From Melanocharis versteri (Eukaryota > Chordata > Aves > Passeriformes > Melanocharitidae), in assembly GCA_013397845.1 (NCBI GenBank), contig VZTG01003808.1, positions 1,398,084 through 1,462,083 on the forward strand: a stretch of 64,000 nt of DNA, written 5' to 3'. Positions 35,781 through 48,716 of the stretch are shown here, piece by piece. Position 1 is the stretch's first letter. Every line of letters begins with the position of its first letter. Made by a program: the position numbers and the translations under genes. A model generated the notes under the pieces. The model saw nothing but the letters and a program-made list of their open reading frames with translations. It was not told where the DNA came from and did no database searches.

Positions 35781-38540
35781 TGTTCTTGTAGTTTTTACTG
35801 GGGTGTGCTAAGTTCATATAATTATCCATTAGAGTGTTATTTGCCTTGGTTTTGATGAGGCTGTTCTTAACTTGCAAGTCAACAGTTGATCCTACTGTTA
35901 TTTCCTTTCTGTCTGATACCTCAGCTCATTTTGGAGTGAAGAAGAACATATGCAGCAGGTGGGCTGTGTTTCTAATAATTAGTTTTCTTAAACATGTTAT
36001 AAAGAGCCTTGCCAAGAAAATATCACTGTAGTGTTTTCAGCCCAGCTGGCAATGTATTGGAGCCTGGGGAGGGGAGGATAGAACAGCAAACTGAGCCTTT
36101 GGAGTCTCTCAGCCAAATTCACCTTGGGTGAATTTGGCTCTTCTGTGCTCTAGAAAATGTTTTTGCCTGCAATTGTGTGGAAGGAAACTGAGGCACTTCT
36201 GGTGGGCACCTTGCACGATGAATGCGCACATCTATTTTCCCCTCTGAATGAAATTCTTACCATAGTTTCAGTTTAGCAAGGAGCTCTTGAGGTTGAGAGG
36301 AACCGCACAGCTCAGTTCTCTGGCTCAATTGCTTGAGTGTATGGGCACCCAGAACAAGAACAAGGCTGATGGACAGCAAAGTTTGAACAAAAGCTCCCTA
36401 GGCCTTCCTTTCCCAGCTTTCCAAGCCTGAAATAGGTAAGATATGTCTAAGAGCAATAGCAGCAGGGGTGCAGCATGGGTCTGTGTTTTGGCAGCAAGTC
36501 GGATTTCACGGTCTCTAGACCAAAAATGCCTCAGCCACGTAATGCAGAGTGCTGACACAGTATGAACTCACACTAGCATTTCAAATCTCTTCCAAAATGT
36601 TGAGGGATTAAGATTTTGACCACTTATCTTACTATCTGATCAAGTCGTTGTCTCTCTTCCTGCAGCAAGCATAAAATCCATATGCCTTGGCTAATCAAAT
36701 GGAAATATGATCTTGGGCCCATTCCTGAACTGAGTTGAATTTGTATTGCTGAATTATATTTGTCAGGCACTGCACTGGCTGTGCAGTACCAGTGTGGCTG
36801 CTCCCCTCCCTTCTCCCAGAAGGGAATGCAGAAAGGCTGGAGTGGTACTCCTTAGCACTTTTCCAAAGATTGCTGAACTGTTTTGGCTGGACCACTCAAA
36901 TAAACTCAGTTTTATGAAACATGGAAAAGTTCAGTACAGTTACCTGCATTTGAAAAGTGCCAGGTAATCCTGTCAGCCCTGGGTCTTCTACAGCAAGTCA
37001 GACCCAGAATACATACTGCTCTTCAGGTAACCATGATTAGCAGATGTGTGGTATGGCACTCAGCTTATTTTTAAAACTTCATGTCAAGTAAACTCTGTCA
37101 TACGAGTGAGCTTCTTTTCTCCAAATTAAACATGACTTTTCGGTAGGAAAAAAATGATCCGTTTTTTTTAAGGCATTTAGACTTGGATTTTTTGGGAAGA
37201 AATCAAATCAAGGGCCTCTTCTACCTCTTTGTGACATTGCCTTGATAGAAGCTTGGTGTAGAGAATGCTTAGCTTTTATATCCGATGTGCTATATGTGTA
37301 AGGTAATTTCGGTAGCATTGTGCTATAGTCTCCTGACAGCCTCTGAAAAATGAGTGGATGTTGCCCTTTTCCTACCCAGTAGGGTAATTCTGAAAATGTT
37401 GCCAGGATGCAGCCACCTACCTCAAACTATTGCTAGAGGCACTTTAGCAGCAAGGCCCATTTGTGCAGTAAAAGCTCTGTGATTAATTCAATACACATGA
37501 AGCACTGCCCACCCTGGGGAAAGCAAGAATAGGATCAGAGAAGATAACCAGAGACTTTGAAGTCTTCAGGAGGACAAACAGGTGTTGTCTGTGCCACGCT
37601 GCCTCCCTCTTTGCACCTTAGTCTGGAGGATACATTATTTTCTTCTCTGACATACAGGACTTTTGCTTCAGGAAGGTTTTTTTCTTAGTAAAGTCTGAGT
37701 CCTGATGCGTGAGCTAAAAGCCATCTGTGTGCTTTTTTTCTTTTTTTCCTTTTTGGGTGTTACTGTTGCAACTGACTCTGCAGTCCATGGATATGAAAAG
37801 GTTGAACAAGAAAGTAAAAAAACCACAAAATACCCTTTGGGGAAAGGAACATACAGTCAATCACCTCAAGGTCATATAAAGTACGATGGGTTTGTGCACT
37901 GGTGCAGGTTGAACAGATTTGATTCATTAATCAGAATTCATACTGTGTTTGCAAAAAATAATTGACATTAGCAGAGCAATGTTACTTAGGAATTTGATAT
38001 TAACCTCTCTGTTTAGTTATATTGAGTTTTAGAGGCAGAAAATAAGCCTTTGCTTGTTTAGTAAAAATGTTCAGTCTCTTTTATTAGCAGAGCAAACCTT
38101 TTGTCATATTATGTAGGAAAAATGTTTTACTTTTTAGCAATTAAGTAAATACCAAATCATTGTGCTGTGGTTTGGTAAAGGTCAGTGCCAGATTCTGAAG
38201 GGTGCTGCACTCTGAGGGAGTTCTCACGCACATTAGTGAGGGGAACCAGAAAGAAAATTTCAAGCATTAGCACAATATATTTTTTTAAAGGGTATATTTT
38301 TCTCAGGGGGAGAGGTGAGGAGGAGTGGGAAAAGAGAGGGGTCAGGATAGGGAGGATGTGTTGGGGAGAGGAATTCATTAAGTGCTGGCTGAAAATGCAA
38401 AACTGAAGGCAAGAAAGAGTTGTATTGGTACATATTTAAAGGAAATTAAGGTGAATTAAATTTTTCTCTAGTAAAATAAATTCAAAATTATTTGATCATG
38501 ATCTAATAATTGCATGTTGTGGGTGCTGCTTATCCTGAAA
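35781..38540. other. Unique non-coding DNA, no gene seen
   Basis: No coding exon or RNA gene. Contains the perfect hairpin at 36,111-36,139 (listed) and a T-rich tract near 37,731-37,755. Confidence 0.5.
36111..36139. repeat. Perfect 13-bp inverted repeat with 3-base loop
   Basis: Positions 36,111-36,123 (AGCCAAATTCACC) are the exact reverse complement of 36,127-36,139, with only TTG between them. The arms are mixed sequence, so chance is less likely than for simple-sequence palindromes. Pairing stops abruptly at both outer ends. It could extrude as a cruciform or arise from a template-switch event. Confidence 0.9.
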
Positions 38541-38760
38541 ATCACAGAATGGACTAGGTTGGAAAAGATCTTTAAGGTGATCAAGTCCAACTGTTAACCC
38601 AGCACTTCCAAGTTCACCACTAAACCTTGCCCCCGAGTACCACATCTACACATCTTTTAAATACCTACAGGGATGGTGACTCAACCACTTCCCTGGGCAG
38701 CCTGGTCCAGTGCTTCACAACCCTTTCTGTGGAGAAATTTTTACTAACCCTCTCCTCCCA
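38541..38760 (-). mobile_element. CR1 LINE fragment, 3' end
   Basis: Begins with ATCACAGAATGG, the reverse complement of the CR1 terminal repeat. It continues through AGGTTGGAAAAGATCTTTAA, TCAAGTCCAACTGTTAACCC, ACATCTACACATCTTTTAAA and CCACTTCCCTGGGCAGCCTG, ending near TGGAGAAATTTTTACTAACC. This is the most recognisable and apparently youngest CR1 copy here. It is strongly 5'-truncated (about 220 bases) and non-coding. Confidence 0.95.
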
Positions 38761-41700
38761 TCACTTTTTGTTTCATTGGATCATGCCATCTTGCTGCCCC
38801 ATCTGGCTGGGATCAGCGGTGACTGACAGACTGGGTGTGCTGCTCTACAAAAATCAGCAGCAGTCCTCCTAATGGGGTGGTGAGCCTGGATGAGGGCACT
38901 CAGCGCTGCAAATCTGCTACTCCCAATGCTCCACCCAGGCACCTGTATTAGCCAGTGCTCCTGCACATGTGCAAGTAGCAGCTCACTGGGTGAGCTCCGT
39001 GGTTTGTTAGCTCAGTGCCAGGTATAATGCAGCTTTGATCTGTGAAGCATCCATAAATATGTCTACAATCCGCATGGCTGGTCCACTCTTGCTGATGCTA
39101 AGTATCTGTCCTCTGGGGAAATCCTGGTGAAATCAATGGCTCGGCAGAGGTATTGCTCAGTTTAACAAAGACGGCAAAAGCATCTCCTCCTACACTTCAT
39201 TCTTAATTGAAGACATGTTCCACAGCAGGAGTGTCTGGTTTGTGTCCAGTGTGATCATTCCTCCCCTTTACCCATAGTCTGATTAAATGGATTGTTTCAG
39301 TGAAAGTGAGCACCTCTCCATAACCACTGTCCTCCTCCTGGGGACTCCTTTCCTCACCATTTGAGGGACATTCAGCCACTCATGCTGGAGCGAGGTGAGC
39401 TTGGGAAAGGTCCCAACCGAAAGGAGAAAATTCATGTTCCCCAGGTAAGTCTCATGAGGAGCTGCAAAGGTGGTGGTTAAGAGAAAGAGCATGAATTCCT
39501 CTTTGCTTACAGCAGCTAGGTCCTTCCCCTTGTTTTTGGGCAACTGTTGGGTACGGAGCTGTCTGCTCCACGGTTTCCATGTGCATGTGCTAGGTTGGGC
39601 TTTCTGACCAGGGCTGGGGTCCTGCTGGTTATTCAGGAAAGCCATAGGTGCTAGTGTTTTGTTGTGAGATGGGAAAAGGGCTGTGGCACTGTCCTTCTCC
39701 ATGTTCTCAGTGGAAGGAAGGGACCTGTCTAGAATTGAAGAGTTTGGTACTACCATCCCACAGGGACAGTTGTTTAGGCACTAACTGGCCTCAGGAATTA
39801 TGTTGCTGAAAGAACCTTCTAGCAGAAGAGTTGGTCCAAAATGGGTAGGATAGCAGTGTCCCTTCTGCAGAGCACTGTAGATCAGAGCTGCACACAGCCG
39901 CTGACACACCTTGCTGTCTTAGTCAAGGGATCCCACAACAAAACAAGGACTTGCTCTCCTTCTAATTCTGCTAATTTCTATTGCTTCTATTCCCCATTTT
40001 CATCTGTTCATCTTGTCACAGTCCTCTAGTTTTTCATTTTCCTGAATAAGCACACTCTTTCAAATGGGGATAGACTGTCTTCTCTTTGACCCAGCTGGTT
40101 TTCAGTGAGTTTTGTAGCTAAAATTTCTTACCTACTTACCTAGTACTTCTGGGTTCACCTCTTCACAGATGGTATCAGCCAGGGAAAGCAACACTTCCTT
40201 TTTCTAACTGTAGCAGTCTGTTGCCCTGACAGAACCCATTTTTACTGAAAGAGGCTAATAATATCTTGCTTTTCCTGCTACTGCTCTGCATTCTTCCAGT
40301 ACTGCAGACAATTTCTCTGAAAGCTTAACCAACATGCCCTCCTCTGTTTGCTGTGTCAGGTCAGGGTGCCACCAGTAATTTCAATGTAGCTTTGGCATTT
40401 TTCCAGCATTAGCTGCCTCTTCACTTCAGGATTCGGCCTATGCACCTCTGCATTGTTGACCTCTGAATCTATTGATTTCTGTAGCTGGAACACATTCAAG
40501 TTGCTGATGGAAAAATCTGCTTTACCTTACCACTAAAAAATGTTTGGTCCTTCTGTAAACTGCATTTTTAATTTTGGGGCTTACTTCAGGAAAATGTTGT
40601 AAACAGTGCTTGTTTATTAATAACATCTTGTTTGTTATTTGCTATCTAGATACTTAATAAAAAGTAAATACCAAAATCTTTTCTTTAGAGATTATAAACT
40701 TAAGCAGAAATCTGTACCTCCAGTGGCAGAGTTCAGTGAGATTTTTATAGAACCTCCTGATTTTCAACCTTTTCCACATCAGAGAGGTGCATTCCTCACA
40801 TCTGGAGGGATAATTAGGGGCATCTGGAAAAGTTTGTGCAAAAGGGCATTCACCCTTCCACCCACCCTACTCTAAATGGAAGAGGAGACACTTCTCCAGG
40901 CAGTACTATGTAGAAATGTGCCTCTTTCTTTGGGAACACTGGAGTTCTTTGTTGCCAAACTTCAGTTGTTCTTGTGTTCTAATCTTTTCTTTTCTTACTT
41001 ATTTTATCTGCCAATGACTGCTGTTTCTCATGCTTGGAAAATGTAATTAAAGACACCTGTACATCACAGACGGTATAGAATCATTTCCATCATTCTTAAC
41101 ATATTATGGATTGTTGATGAATTCTCAGCAGTGATTTGGCTCAGGAGAAGCAAAGTGTGTCTGATTTCACTGGCCTTCTCATTTGCACCAAGTCTGCCTC
41201 ACAGTGTTCTGCTAAAAGGGGCCTTGAATCAAGAATAACATTTGTTTACTGCCACTAGTGCCTTCTGTCATGTCCTAAGGAGATCTAACATTGAAGTATT
41301 TGTTAATTGTGTTTTGACAGGCTGCATTTGGGACATTTCATACACTTAGGCCATATATATAGCCACTCATACATAAAGGGGGGAAAAATTACACTCTATG
41401 GCTGTATCTTTCTCTGGGGCAGTTTTGTTTTTCTTGGTTGTCTGGGGCTTGTGGGTTTTTTAGGAGTTTTTGATTATGTGGTTCTATGTGGCAGCTTCAA
41501 TGAGTGTGGTTACAGAAGTCTGAGAAAAATGGGCAGCTGCTGATCTTGCAGTTGTGTGTTTGTCTGTGTACCTGTAGGTCGAAGGGCTCTATTATTTCTT
41601 GAAATATTCCCATCAGCTGAAACACAGAGTTTGCGTTTATGAGAACTGCAAAAATGGAATCTTAATGTTTATTTTAGTCTTAAAAAAAATACTTATGGCT

Positions 41701-44700
41701 GCCAAACAAAGCTATAAATTTTATTTTGTCTAAACCAAAAGAAAGGTTCAATCTTCCCAACATGAGACATTATGCTTTTTAATTCTCTTCTGAGACTTGA
41801 AGGCTCATTCAACTAGTTTAATTCCTCCCTCTGGAGCTTGTTATCCATCAGTTTAATAGGTTGATACAAACTGCTGTTTCCTGATCCTGGTCTTTACTAG
41901 TTTTCTTTTTTAATTAACTAAATATTTATTTTTCTCTCATTTATTTTTTTTTTCATACTTTACCCATCTTTCCCATAGAAATGAACCTTTTTTTTAACCA
42001 AGAAAGTGTGTTAAATAAATTTGACTTAAATAAAGTCTTATTACTGTCACAAGTATTACCCAAAGCATGTGTGTGTGTGGAGTGAGAGGTGAGAGAGTCT
42101 TTTATTTCCTATCAAGTACCTCATGTCTTGCACACAGGTTTTTCATATACTTTATCATCAGGTGTGTCTTGCAGGTTCAGATGGAGAGACTGTGCCTGTT
42201 GTAGCTGTGCCAGCTTCCCTGCTAAATGTTTGGCAGAGAAAGGTGTAAAACCCTATTCACGAACAGTCAAAAACAAGACCTAAAAGCAAATTGCCCTAGT
42301 GACCAGATCTTACATTTCCTCCCCATCCCACTGCTTCTATCTCATCATGAAACCTCAGTTCCTAAGCAAAATTAATTTTAACTGTAAAAGTAGATTTTCA
42401 TTGTAGAGAAGATGGTATTTCTTAAAGTTATCCTGCCTTGTGCTTGGTTTACAAGAGTATTTATTCTAATTTGATATTGTCAAGCCCTGAATGTGTAACT
42501 TGGAAATCAGAAAAAAAAAAAGTCAGACTTTAGTCTACACACAGCCACCTCAGGTCTGTGTACCTGCCCTGTCTGGTGCATCTCTGTCCTTTCAGGTCTT
42601 TGCTTTGTAGCTGTAGAGACACAGTCCTCTCTTCTAGAAGCTGCTAATATTTTTTAAATTTTTTTTATAATTGAGATGACAGAATGCTTACAAACATCCA
42701 CACAGACACACCAAATTTACACTTTTCTTCCCATGAATCTCTGTTCACTCTCTCTCCAGTAACTGCTGCTCTTTTCCTCGCTCTAAATTCACATCCAAAT
42801 ATCTGACTTCCAGGTGTCATCCCCTTTCTTGTTTTCTGCAATACAGGTTTACTTTTGGAATCTCTACTTACAAAAGATCGACATGAAGGTTTTGGTTCCC
42901 GTGGCATAAAACCTCCTTCCATCCACACTGAAACCCACGTTGCTTTTCAAGCGCTCCACATGCATCCAAGTAAAAACGTGAGGACTGCATATAACGTGTG
43001 CCTTTCAAAATTCAACAAAATAGGCCACTAAAATCAGTCCCAACACCCTGAGCTTTAAGAAATTATTTCCTACTGAGCTGACTGGGAATCTGGAGAGAAT
43101 AACTTTGCTTGGTGTCCCACACAGTTTTGCAGACAAAGCCCTTAAAGCAATGTGCTGGACTTGTCGGTGAGTTCAGCAGAGCAGTGGACACCCTTGGCAC
43201 CACAGACACGGGAGAATTCCTTGCACTGTACGTGCCCAGGTATTTGCAGAACGGCGTTCAGCTCAGTAAATCTTCTGTTTTCATTTTCACTGTGAGCTTT
43301 GCTTTCACTTCATTGTCACAAGGAGGGTCACGTTTCAGCAAGGAGAGTGGCAGTGATGAGCCACCGACATCAGTGTTGTCTGGCACCGGTGGAGGCTGAG
43401 AGTGACTGCTGCGATGTACAGCCCTTTGTGAAATAAATATCTCAGTAGCACTGCTTCAGACTTCAGATCCTGGGTCTCTGATGTGTATTTTTCTACTGGA
43501 GGTGCTGATTTTTTTCTGGTCAATTTGGTTTTAAAATAAACCATTTTCTGATATGTGGAAATAGAATACAATATGTATTCAATATTTTTGGCCCAAATTA
43601 GCTGGAATTGTTTTGTGATACTTCTGCCTACACAAAAATCAAAAACCCCAAACCACAAATGAACAAACAAACAAATAAAAACAACAACAACAACGAGGTA
43701 GTGCTTTTATAAAATCAAACCTTTTTTTTCTCTCTTTTAAATAAAATCTAGCCAGGTAATAAAATCCAAGCTGCGTGGCTATGCAAATCTACTCCAAATG
43801 AGTATGTCTCCCCCTGTTTCTAAAATCAGGTGTATATTGGAGCTTCTATTTCTAGGATTTATTTTAAAAATAAATGGGATTCTCTTTAAAAAATATTTTG
43901 CAATTGTTGCAATGGTGGTATTCCCTAATTTTTCTGAACTGCCTATTCTACAGGCAAATTATATGATAGGGGCCACTTAAATGAATTGGGAATATCTCTA
44001 CAATCTCTACAAGTTTACATGAAGCCTGGTGAGAAACAGTGTTGCCAAAATCTAATAAAAATATATTTAGACCAGTTGCGTCACAGTGGCTATCCTAGGA
44101 TACAAGACTGTTGGATTCCTGATGTCTAAAAGGATTGTTTACTCTTGGCTTCTCCACATACTGTACAAGAAAAATGGAACTATAAATCATAGCTTGCAAA
44201 ACTTGGTCAGGCTTCGATGCCTCAGACTTGACAACTTGGCCTTACTATGAAGCAGCTGTTTCATACACTAAAGTAAATAGTAAAAATTAAGTTTTTGAAA
44301 ATAAAAGGAGAGAAAGAGGGTAAAAAGAGATACTGACAGTGGAGGCTGTTCCAGTGCATGTAGCTCTGAAAGGGCAGCTGATTCCCTGGTGTGTGATAAT
44401 AAGAAGTGCCTGGTTTTTTTCAATAGACTGTATATAATGATTATTTGAATCAAACCAGTCTGATGAGGAGAAGCACAGCTCCCCTCATTTTGGGGGACTG
44501 TGGTGTACATGTCATGCTCCACACACCTTGTCTTTGGCTTGTACAGTTTCAGGGCAGCAGGGCACACTAGCTTGTATTTGTTTGATTTGGAACTAAGAAT
44601 GCTTTAGCAACTCACAAGGAAATAACCAGTGGGTCCAGAAGTAACAAAGGTCTTATACCTGCCAGCTCTGCTCTCCCCAGAGCGTGGCCCCAGATCTCAC

Positions 44701-45029
44701 ATGGCCAATTCATCCAATGGAAATAAACTAAGCCTTCTTCGAATCTGGTATTTTCTTTCTGCAGTTGTTTACTTCCAAAAATTCTGCTTACAAGACATGT
44801 AAACTGGAGGGAATTACATTAGCAAGATGGGAAATCCATATAGTTAGCAGGGCTGTGGTTGACTGGTTTGTCTTCTTGACTTACAGTGTACTGATGTTCA
44901 AACTGTCACCCACATTTAAGCCGTATTTAAATGGAAGTGACTCCAAACTGGCATGTAAAATTCAATTCAAACACCGTGTCAGCTCCTCTATTTGCATTCT
45001 GAGGACTGTGAGTAAAATAGCCATTAATG
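38761..45029. other. Unique non-coding DNA, no gene seen
   Basis: No coding exon, RNA gene or transposon recognised in over 6 kb. The longest frame is 157 codons on the minus strand (39,283-39,756) with no domain. A G/T-rich patch lies at 41,415-41,475 and an octamer ATGCAAAT near 43,780. A-rich simple sequence at about 43,637-43,697 is listed separately. Confidence 0.5.
43637..43697. repeat. A-rich tract, (CAAA)n and (CAA)n
   Basis: Irregular CAAA units pass into ACAACAACAACAAC over about 60 bases. Similar to the tracts at 8,462-8,577 and 48,656-48,716, and in the same strand sense. No retroposon body is visible beside it. Confidence 0.8.
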
Positions 45030-45290
45030 CTATATCTTAATACAGAATAATGAAATTTCTGGGGTCAGTTTCCTGGTGAATGATAAACAACAAAAATACA
45101 GAAGTAATGAAGCCTCATTTTAAAATGCAGATGCTGTATTCAGCAGAAAATTAAGTTAATCAATAAACTAATTTGACAATTTAAATTCTGAGTAGAGGCT
45201 CTGCATTGGACAGATTTAATGCAGTTTGAAAGACAGATGAAATTATTAATAACAAAACCAGGCTGAATATCCATTCATTCATACTGAAGG
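45030..45290. other. Candidate conserved non-coding element
   Basis: AT-rich and repeat-free, with TTAAGTTAATCAATAAACTA near 45,151, GAAATTATTAATAAC near 45,239 and ATGATAAACAACAAA (forkhead/SOX-like) near 45,079. No coding frame. Called by texture only. Confidence 0.3.
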
Positions 45291-45799
45291 GGGGGTGTCT
45301 TACTCCTAAATATGTAACAATAGTTACACTAAGTGGCTATGTAGGAAGAATAACTTGGTTCATTTGTGTCAGTTTTGTGTATAGAAACTTGTTTGAGGGA
45401 ATCTAAGCAGGAGAAACACCTGTAAATTGGTGCTGTGGCTGCACCTTGGTGTTGGTCATAGTGCCTTTAGATAACGCAAGGCAAGCACAGAGTCTGTTTA
45501 GGCTCTGTCTGCTGCATGCCCTACACTTGTTTTTACGGTGACATACAGATGTGGGAGACCATGGCCACAGAGTGATGGTCCTTCACATAGACATGGCACA
45601 AAATATCAGTGTAGAAAATCTGATTCCACTGGAGTGGTGGACAGCAGAGAGAAGGGAGATCCTAAAGTAAGTGGCTGTGGTTCCCTGAGGTATTTGGCTT
45701 CATATAATAAGCCAGATCCTAAGCAGAGAACAGCATATTTAAAGCTGCCTTGAAAAGACAATGTGGTCCCATTTTCTTCCTTGTGCTTTTCCCTTTGCT

Positions 45800-45824
45800 C
45801 TGATAGGTTCTTCTGACCTATCAG
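45800..45824. repeat. Perfect 9-bp inverted repeat
   Basis: CTGATAGGT at 45,800-45,808 is matched exactly by ACCTATCAG at 45,816-45,824, with a 7-base loop. A pair this short can arise by chance in 64 kb. Confidence 0.85.
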
Positions 45825-48655
45825 TCTTATCTACCTGAGCAGTCTTTTACTTGGACAATAATTCTGTATATTTATTATACTGCAGATGATTAATCTCTCT
45901 GGCTGATCGCCTTACTTCTTTTTTCTGCAGCATTGGGATTGCCATCCAGCTGCTGTCCTCCACTTGAGTTTCCTTGCTGCAGCCTCTCCTTTCCCCGTCT
46001 TGCATGCCTGTATCTTGTTCTTTATAAACTATCCTGACTGCTGTGATATTTTGGAGTCTAATACCTCAGAAATATACACAGATACATGGTTGAAAAAAAA
46101 ATTACGTGAGTAGGCCAAAGACTCTGGTAAGAGACAAGAGACAAAGTTCAATTGAAAAGACATCCGGATGGCTCAGTATAGAGCACTGAATCTTTACTGT
46201 TATCTCTAAATACAACTGTATTTTCTTCCACCATCACTGATTTTTATATAATCCTGTTTTTCTGACCTTCAGACTATATGAAGAGGATCTTTCAAGTTTA
46301 TAGACTTCAAGAAAATACAAGTCCAGTTATTCCAAGCTTCTCAGTTTCTTACATCATCATATGGGAAGCTGCACTGGTCATAATGTTCGAGGACCCTGTA
46401 AAGCTGAAGTCATTGTATGTCATCACAGCACAATGAAGACAGGTCCATCTTGTTGGCTTTTGTCAGGTAAAAACAGTACAAAGCTTGGCTTTGGCTCTTA
46501 CAGTGCTTTTAGCCTGTCAGTGACCATATTACTTTCTTTCCATGCACAAAATAGTTTGTGCCTCTTTAGGTGCAGAGGTCATTTTGCACACTGGGTGTAG
46601 CTCCTAAAATGAGCCAGAGAGGAGGGGATATGAGCATGGGGGAACAGCTTCAGGAACTGTAAGAGAACCACTCCCAGCTAGTTAAAAAATTATTTCCATG
46701 TGAGCTAATACAATTCCTAAATCTCTTTGTGGAAACAGAGTTCACTATTATCTAGCTACATCTGGAAAAGCTCTAAGAGTAAAATTTTTATAACATGGCT
46801 ATTCTAGAAGCAAAGTGGAAGCTCTGTTAACTTTCAGTCTAGTTCTCTGAATGCTCTCATGGCTCTCAGGGTATTTTCCCAGCTCTACCAGCATCTGAAT
46901 CATAAGAACAAAGATTTAGATCTGGTTGTACACACCTTGTAGTTTTTAATGAGTTTTCTGAATAGCCATAGTGTGTGTTGTGCTTGTTGTTTTACGGAGA
47001 GCATCAGAGTACTGAATGCACACACTTCATATAAAAGGCTTTCTCAGGTTGCTTATGATTTCACAGCAATACAGCTTGAGCTAGCACTGAAGAGTTTATG
47101 AACACTTGATGAACAGGGCAAAGAAGCTCCCGTATCTTTGTCAAAGTGGGGGTGTGTGCAGGTGTGTGCACATTTTGTTCAGCACAGCCACTGTTTGGTG
47201 GAGGGAGCTGAGCACAATCAGCTTTCACTGATATCACTGACCACCACGAAAGATTGTTTAGGACCATGCAACTTCTCCATTCTAAAACTTGATTTTCTTA
47301 TATAACGATGTCTGAAACAAGGTAAATGTCAGGTGGAGAAGCATGGGAGGGTTTTTTTGCTTGTTGGAAATACTAATAATTTTAGAAATATCAGGCAAAT
47401 TAGAATCTGGTTTGTTGGGGTTTTTTTTACTTCTCTGGAGGAACTTCAGAAGGTCTGAGTGAGGTTTATTCTGAGCATAGTTACCCTTATTCAATCTAGT
47501 TCAGACATGTACCTTTTTCTCCAAGTCCCTTCGTTCAGTCCCTCTGTAGGTCACCACATATTGTGGAATTTTCCACTGCAGACAGGGCTGTTGTTTTGAA
47601 TGTAAAATAGTCTGGGAAAAACACACCCCATTTTCAGTGGCTTCTCTCCATGATGAATAAATCTATAGAGGGGAAGAGGCTCATGCTTTTCCTTTCCTTG
47701 CTTTTCTGAAGCTTCAGTGCCAACAGGCAGCCCCTGTAGTCTGGATGGGTGGGATGCAGAGAAAACAGGTTTTAGAAGTGATCCTTTAGTAAATATCTGC
47801 CATTTTTATTGTCTAAATAACAGATAATTTTTATGGCTCTTCTTTTACAACTCTAGCCAGTGAATCTTCCTGAGAACAGTTTATGTACTAAACAGCTCAT
47901 TTACATACCTAGAGACTGTTAGAGCAGACAACTACCAAGCTTGGTGCTTCCAGAAGCTTTGTAGGTTGCTCTGTAGAAATAACAAAGCAAATACAACCTG
48001 AAGCAGAAGTGAGATGGATCATTTTGAACAGATGTTAGGCTGAAGTACTGGATGATTGACCTATAAAACGAGGCAAAGCCACTACTGTATCTGAAGTTGT
48101 GCCTTTGTGCACTTCTGCCTAAAGTAATTTCAATCATTCAAATGAAATAATTGACCCACTGTATGCAAAACACAGAGGCGAATTTGTTCTGTGACAAGTG
48201 TATACTTTCCAAACATAGCAGTAAACCCTCCACTGTTAATAAACTGGTTTTAGCAGAATGATTGGTTAGAAAATGTGGACAAACTGCATTTGGAAAGCAC
48301 AGGGAAGACAGAAACACGTTGCAAGTGTTTATGTTATTTTTCTTTCTATGTATAATTTGAAGGAATTTGTAGAAAAAAAATTTGCAGCATATTGTCCTGC
48401 CTCCCTTCTCCTCAAAATTAGAGCAGAAGATTGGGTTTTGCTAACCAGTAGCCAGCTGTGACTGTAATTTTCTCTAATGCTCTGCCATGGCTGGTGCAGG
48501 GCTGGCTAGCAGCAGGAGGCAGTCATCTTCCAGGTGCTCCTAACACAGAATTACATGTATCATGAAGCTAACAAATGTGGGGGCAAGATCACTCTGCAAC
48601 CATTTTCTGGCATTTTTACCAGATTTTTGAACAGGTCAGGCTAATGGGAGTCTTT

Positions 48656-48716
48656 AAAAGCAAACAAACAAATAAAGAAACACAAACCCAACCAAAAATA
48701 ACAAAAGGCACCAAAC
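48656..48716. repeat. A-rich low-complexity tract
   Basis: About 60 bases of irregular CAAA, CAAACAAA and ACAAA units. The 91-codon frame crossing it is a by-product of stop-poor A/C-rich sequence. Confidence 0.8.

Noticed and set aside
39283..39756. 157-codon minus-strand frame
   Set aside because: Composition is ordinary for translated non-coding DNA; no motif or splice context supports it.
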